This document shows, piece after piece, positions 59,560-64,000 of a stretch of DNA of 64,000 nucleotides; the stretch's first letter is position 1, and every line of letters starts with the position of its first letter. The position numbers and the translations under genes are program-made. The notes beneath the pieces are model-generated. The model was not told where the DNA came from and searched no databases. It saw only the letters and a list, made by a program, of their open reading frames with translations. The DNA lies in assembly GCA_940671915.1 (NCBI GenBank), contig CALNVZ010003434.1, positions 16,696,059-16,760,058 on the forward strand. The letters are read 5' to 3'. The stretch is from Paracentrotus lividus. Taxonomy: Eukaryota > Echinodermata > Echinoidea > Camarodonta > Echinidae.

Positions 59560-59653
59560 TAAAAATCCTTATTATTTCAGGCCTAAATATGTTCGCATGA
59601 ATTTTTACTACAAACTTGTGCCCCTCACTTTTGAAAACGCGTCCGCGGCCCTG
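58477..59653. mobile_element. Element with CAGGGCCG(G)CGGA ends and a 'ctcgcgcttcgcgctcgca' array
   Basis: Left CAGGGCCGGCGGAGACG and right CGTCCGCGGCCCTG are inverted. Inside, a GC-rich motif 'gctcgcgcttcgcgctcgca' recurs about seven times (near 58657, 58750, 58857, 59001, 59092, 59250 and 59351) with 'cagatgagatgacagttatc' or 'tcattgactgatccctggcg' around it, at spacings of about 90-160 bases. A poly-C run lies at 59517-59558. No protein-coding frame. Confidence 0.7.
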
Positions 59654-60249
59654 TCACAGGGAAGGTCCCGCATCCCCTGGTACGACTTCAGTTCATCAGC
59701 AAGTTACATGTAATGTAAACAAGCCAAATATTTTCACTGTACAGATGTGTTCACAAACTATTAGGCGATTTCGGATTTTTTGTTAGTGCGCCATTGTGCC
59801 TGGGAAATTTTGCAAGTTGATAATTTTCATGTTTCATTACTATATCCTTGCGCCTTAGGCTAAGTTGAAGTTAGACCGACCAGTCCCAGTCGCTTCGCGA
59901 CGGGGACTGACGGTCAAACAGGCTTGGTACTGGGGTACAAACAAAAAATGGTTAATACAGATTAATACTCACATAAAATAGAGTACTGGACGAATAACGT
60001 CTTATTATTTTCGTGGTGGTAGGAAATTAACGTCAAATGCAAATACTGGTCCAAAATTAGGCTTAAAAATTGGATATTCTGTGTTCATTTCGTCTTTCGT
60101 AAATTATCTAAATCAGGTAGCAGATCGCGAGCGAGGTGAGGGATGACCCCATGGGAACAACTGGAAAAGCTGGAAGATAACGTGCGCATGCATGTGGGCA
60201 ATTCCACGTTACTCACGTTACACTTTTTAGGTGCCTTTGCATGTTGTAA

Positions 60250-60274
60250 NNNNNNNNNNNNNNNNNNNNNNNNN
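60250..60274. other. Assembly gap of 25 N
   Basis: Twenty-five unknown bases. The sequence right of it jumps back to a copy of 50995 onward, so the gap marks an uncertain join. Confidence 0.98.
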
Positions 60275-63200
60275 GGTTTCGTAAGCACAAGATTATTGGT
60301 CTAAGCTGTTCTGTTTACACACTATTTGAGTGAGTTCAAGTGCACTCAGGAATGATTTGTTTTATAGTCTACTTCTATTGTATTCTGCTCGGTAATGAAT
60401 GCTTTGAGAAAGCTGGTCTAATGTTAAAAAAAAAACTTAGGTAAGTAGAACTCTCACATTTGTGGGAAATTTCAGATGTTTGTTCTCTGTATTTGCCTTC
60501 ATGTAAGAGTTGTTATGGAGAGTGGTGCTTTGGATTTGACTAACATGGCTTTGTAGCTAGGATATTTACTATTGTGCAGTATTCAGCCCGACTTTCTTTG
60601 CTGTTTCCTTACTAGTGCAATTTAATTCGTCTATCCAGAACGTTTCATTTGATTGATGTTAAGATTTTAAGCGGGTTTTCCATGTACTGTTACTCTTGAA
60701 TTCAGTCTCCTATGATGAATAGGTACTGTAGATCTGCGTCATAAAGATGTGCTGTTTCAAAAGAGCTGTCCTTAGAATGTACAAGTAATGTACAGTTTCG
60801 GTAAAAATGTTCTCCATGCTAAAATTAGCACATTCTGTTTTGGAGACGTGTGTCCTCCGAGATGCGCACTTATCAGTTGGGTGCTCCACACAGTTCGTTT
60901 TCTCTGTACTCAATTATAGCAACTGAAGAGCATACAAACTGCACTTAGTAAAAAAAACTTAAATTAATTTGTTTTTTCCTACCTGTACCCTACTGTAGTA
61001 GGCCACGTATAATGACCATTTCGAGGGGTGTTTTCGCAAAGAGTATATTATATTAGTCGCTCTTAACTTCTGTGGCATCCTGTTCTAACACGCAATATCT
61101 TTACTTCTCAATGGTGCGCTCCCCTGGCTGATCTGACCAATTGAGTTACGCGTACTAAAACTGCACGGCAACTAGGGGTTTAAGTGCGATTATTATATAT
61201 GTCCATTACACTTTGTTGTAGAACACCCCCAGGTATCAACCTTGCCACCCTTACATAGTAAACCCGTAATTTTTAGCGATAAGTATTCAAACCTGGCTAT
61301 CGCCCCACAATACTCAGTACCATTTAAACTCATACACCACCACAACATAATAGAACCCTTTTTACATTGGATAAACTCGGCCATAAGTACGGGAACAAGG
61401 TACACTCGTATACATGCTACATGTGGACACTTCTAACTTGTAGCGCAATGTTCTATTGTGTGTATACCGTGCCTCTCAGACCATATAGTGTATGACGTTT
61501 ATTCATAGATTTTTTTACCAAATCTGTGTATTAAATTTCATACCCGAGACTTTGGACATACAGTGTTTGGTGTTACATCAACCCATTTTGAAGCCACCAA
61601 AGTCACAGCTTTCAGAGACATTGGTGACTTCATAACACCCTGATCGATACATTACTATTCAAATTACTCAAACAATATCATTAAGCAGACAGCAGAACTA
61701 GATTACTTGTACTAGTCTGCTAGTGACATCATACAAAAATATAGCCAGGTTTTATTCTTGGGGGACGATTGGGAGGTGGATTTAATGCTATGAATTCACT
61801 ACCTACTGTACATGTACACCTAGTTGTTGTGCGTGTCACGATGGACAATTATAACTTGCAAGACAATTGGTCTTTGATTTTCTTTCTACGACAGAGCACA
61901 CAAATTTAAAGATAAAATTCGAGATGTGCACAGGAAAACATGTTTTTTTAGCGCCAACTTCTAGGACAGGCCTTCACAACACATTTATGGAGTATTGCAA
62001 ATCAATTTCTTGCTTTATCTAATGTACATTATGAAGAAACTTCCCCCCCCAAACAAAAAAGAAGAAATAATATAAACAAGTTTTTGCAATTCTTGTTGTT
62101 GCCTTGCAGGATGTTTAGATGCATCGTTAGGGTCCGACCTGTGTTGTTAGGTTATGCATTTCTTTGTTTGAACATATCATGGTAATTGAATCATATCCGT
62201 GGGTTTGAAGCATACTGTTGATGAAGTTTGAAGTTCATATATAGTTTGAACGCTACTGTAGTGTTTGATATGACATCGTAGTGTGAACAATATGTCATAG
62301 AAGTTGAACTTTTAGGTTTAACTCTACTGATACATTTTGATACATTTACTACTCGTGTGTGCCGATTCATCTTGTAGTATTGAACTATAGTTACATGTTA
62401 TGTCTTTGGCCGCATGGTTCTAGGGGTCTGATGCATACTCTTTGGTTTTGAACTATATTCGATTATCTTTGGGCATACTCACTTGGGCAGAGGCCTTTGA
62501 CTTAGGTTGTTCTCCGACTTTACCGCTGCTGCGATTGTGATGGACTCCAGAGTGAGTGTTCCAATGGAGTTGGCCATTCGACTCTATAAGGCATGCACTC
62601 ATTAAAACATAAAATTATGTTATATAACAAAGGCGACACGTATTTGATGGAGGAATTTTAAACCTAACATGGTATTACTTCACGAGATGTTCTGGACTGG
62701 ACAGCAGGAGTCTCTCGTTAGTCACGCTCTTCTGCGCAGAGACGTCTCTGTTGACGAAAAATTATAGATTTTCTGTAAAGTGTTATTTGATTTTCTCCAA
62801 TGGACCATGAGACGTAGCGGAACTCAGAGACGTCTCGCTATGATATCTCATCAACCATCTAAACACTTTATGGCCAAGCTGACGATTCTCATCATCAGTT
62901 GTTTGAAGTTGTTTGAGTAGTTCTCGTGTGGGCGTCATTGAAGTGTTTTTACTATTCAAACGAAGGGAATTCAATAGACGAGGTGTTGCCTTTTGGTTTA
63001 TCTACAATGACAAGAGAGAAAGGTTTGAATGGTTTTGACGGTCTTTTGCAGGTACTTGAATCAAATGCTAAGTGCTTTTGGCTTATTAATTTGGGAGGAA
63101 GACGGTGATTTAGAATCTGTTACCTTTATTTGTCCCTATGGTTTCCATGTCGTGAATATTCTCTATGTTCTTAAAGTCATACAACTTGTACGGTCAGTAA

Positions 63201-64000
63201 TCCTCCATGTAGATCTGTGCCTACTCTCTTAGGGCACAGTTTGGTAAGGGGGTCGTCATAGTGATGTGGTGCAGAGCTGTCCTGAGATTAAGGTAGCCCA
63301 AGACTCCTAAGTGAACAACGTGCTATCATTTGTCATACCAAGATCAACTATCGATTTCATGTGCCACTAACCCAACTACAATAACCACAAACACGACACA
63401 CCGCTTACATTGTCGTTCAAGACTTCGTTTGAACAATGCCAACATTCTGTACAGACAAGAACTGTGATTACGGTGAATGCCACCGCAACCAATTAACCGA
63501 ACAAACATCTGCACGTTTTTCACTCAGTTAGAGGCTCCTTTGGCCAGGGGTCATGTGGGGAGCCCTGATCTGTGAGTATTATGTCTTTCCAAGACTTCCT
63601 GGTGGCACCTGGCCGCATTCGTCCGGACCAGGAACCTCGATTAGTGATGCTCCAGGATCTGATAGAAAAATAGAAGCAACCTTGATACATTCTGCAAGTG
63701 TAGTAGTGTGTCTAAGTCACATGTCAATGCTTCAAGTTTACAGCTATGGCGCATGCCAATGCAGACAGCATTAAAAGTTCATAATCTTGTCACGCTAGTG
63801 TAAATTGAGTTTATTGCGCCTCTTTACAAAGTCATACTTGGGCATTTCCTGGAGGTCTTGTATACAATTACTTTTTGTGTATCTGACATGAGTGTGCGGG
63901 CAGTGTGTATAAATCTTTTAGTTGATAACTTTCTAGATACCCTAATTTCTTTAATACTTAAAACACTGGAAACAGGCGGTTACATTGTACCATGATTCTG
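60275..64000 (+). repeat. Direct, error-rich duplicate of about 50995-54883
   Basis: The same landmarks occur in the same order as in 50995-54883: the 'tgtttcgcaaagagt'-type MITE (61020-61235), poly-C before 'aagaagaaa' (62043), the 21-bp minisatellite (62140-62470), the GIT exon MVHALVSNGANSIW (about 62480-62600), the 'gagacgtctc' MITE, both decayed ArfGAP copies and the ArfGAP exon itself (about 63520-63660). Throughout there are single-base insertions and deletions every few bases, in exons and introns alike, and a net loss of about 4 percent (3726 against about 3889 bases). That pattern is like raw long-read sequence, not evolution. No gene is annotated here. Confidence 0.92.

Larger units (their letters stand above)
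54531..60249. other. Presumed first intron of GIT
   Basis: No exon encoding the conserved N-terminus (CADCSAPD-type first zinc-finger half) was found here on the minus strand. The region holds the inverted-repeat elements listed below and otherwise AT-rich sequence. Confidence 0.55.

Noticed and set aside
62480-63660. Second set of GIT ArfGAP exons
   Set aside because: Part of the indel-rich duplicate after the N gap; best explained as sequencing and assembly error.

Overview
The window looks like a piece of an animal nuclear genome, most likely an echinoderm and probably a sea urchin. That assignment is inference, from a GIT-family protein close to the vertebrate ones, a tRNA-derived SINE, a very dense load of short inverted-repeat transposons and AT-rich introns. 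There is no bacterial, organellar or viral gene content that I can support.

The one host gene I can support is on the minus strand: a GIT ARF GTPase-activating protein (GIT1/GIT2 type). Seventeen coding exons can be read from 54530 down to the stop codon at 20666. In order they encode the ArfGAP domain, ankyrin repeats, the Spa2-homology (SHD) repeats, an acidic/proline-rich linker, a coiled coil, a second linker and the C-terminal paxillin-binding (FAT-like) helices. All splice phases agree from exon to exon and give about 786 codons. The first exon (N-terminus and first zinc-finger cysteine pair) is not visible and should lie upstream, beyond the assembly problem at 60 kb. Three of these exons have decayed partial tandem copies beside them in the introns (38.3-38.7, 43.85 and 54.1-54.35 kb).

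Layout. 0.5-7.3 kb: a degenerate minus-strand LINE (ORF1 with two CCHC knuckles; ORF2 with APE endonuclease and reverse transcriptase) lying against a tandem satellite of about 437 bp. A 498-bp palindromic element is inserted into ORF2 at a TTAA. 7.5-20.6 kb: downstream flank of GIT, crowded with inverted-repeat elements, including a 1.9-kb palindrome, a TTAA-flanked piggyBac-like element, two elements with TIRs built on a GGTAAT-ATGG core, a TA-flanked element with another MITE nested in it, and a 3.9-kb long-inverted-repeat structure. 20.7-54.5 kb: GIT exons, with introns holding more MITEs, a LINE tail, a SINE, a Tc1-like foldback element, minisatellites and microsatellites. 54.5-60.25 kb: presumed first intron, again with several inverted-repeat elements and an array of a GC-rich 'ctcgcgcttcgcgctcgca' motif.

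From 60275, just after a 25-N gap, to the end, the sequence is a direct, indel-riddled copy of about 50995-54883. This looks like uncorrected long-read gap filling rather than biology, and should not be annotated as a second gene copy.
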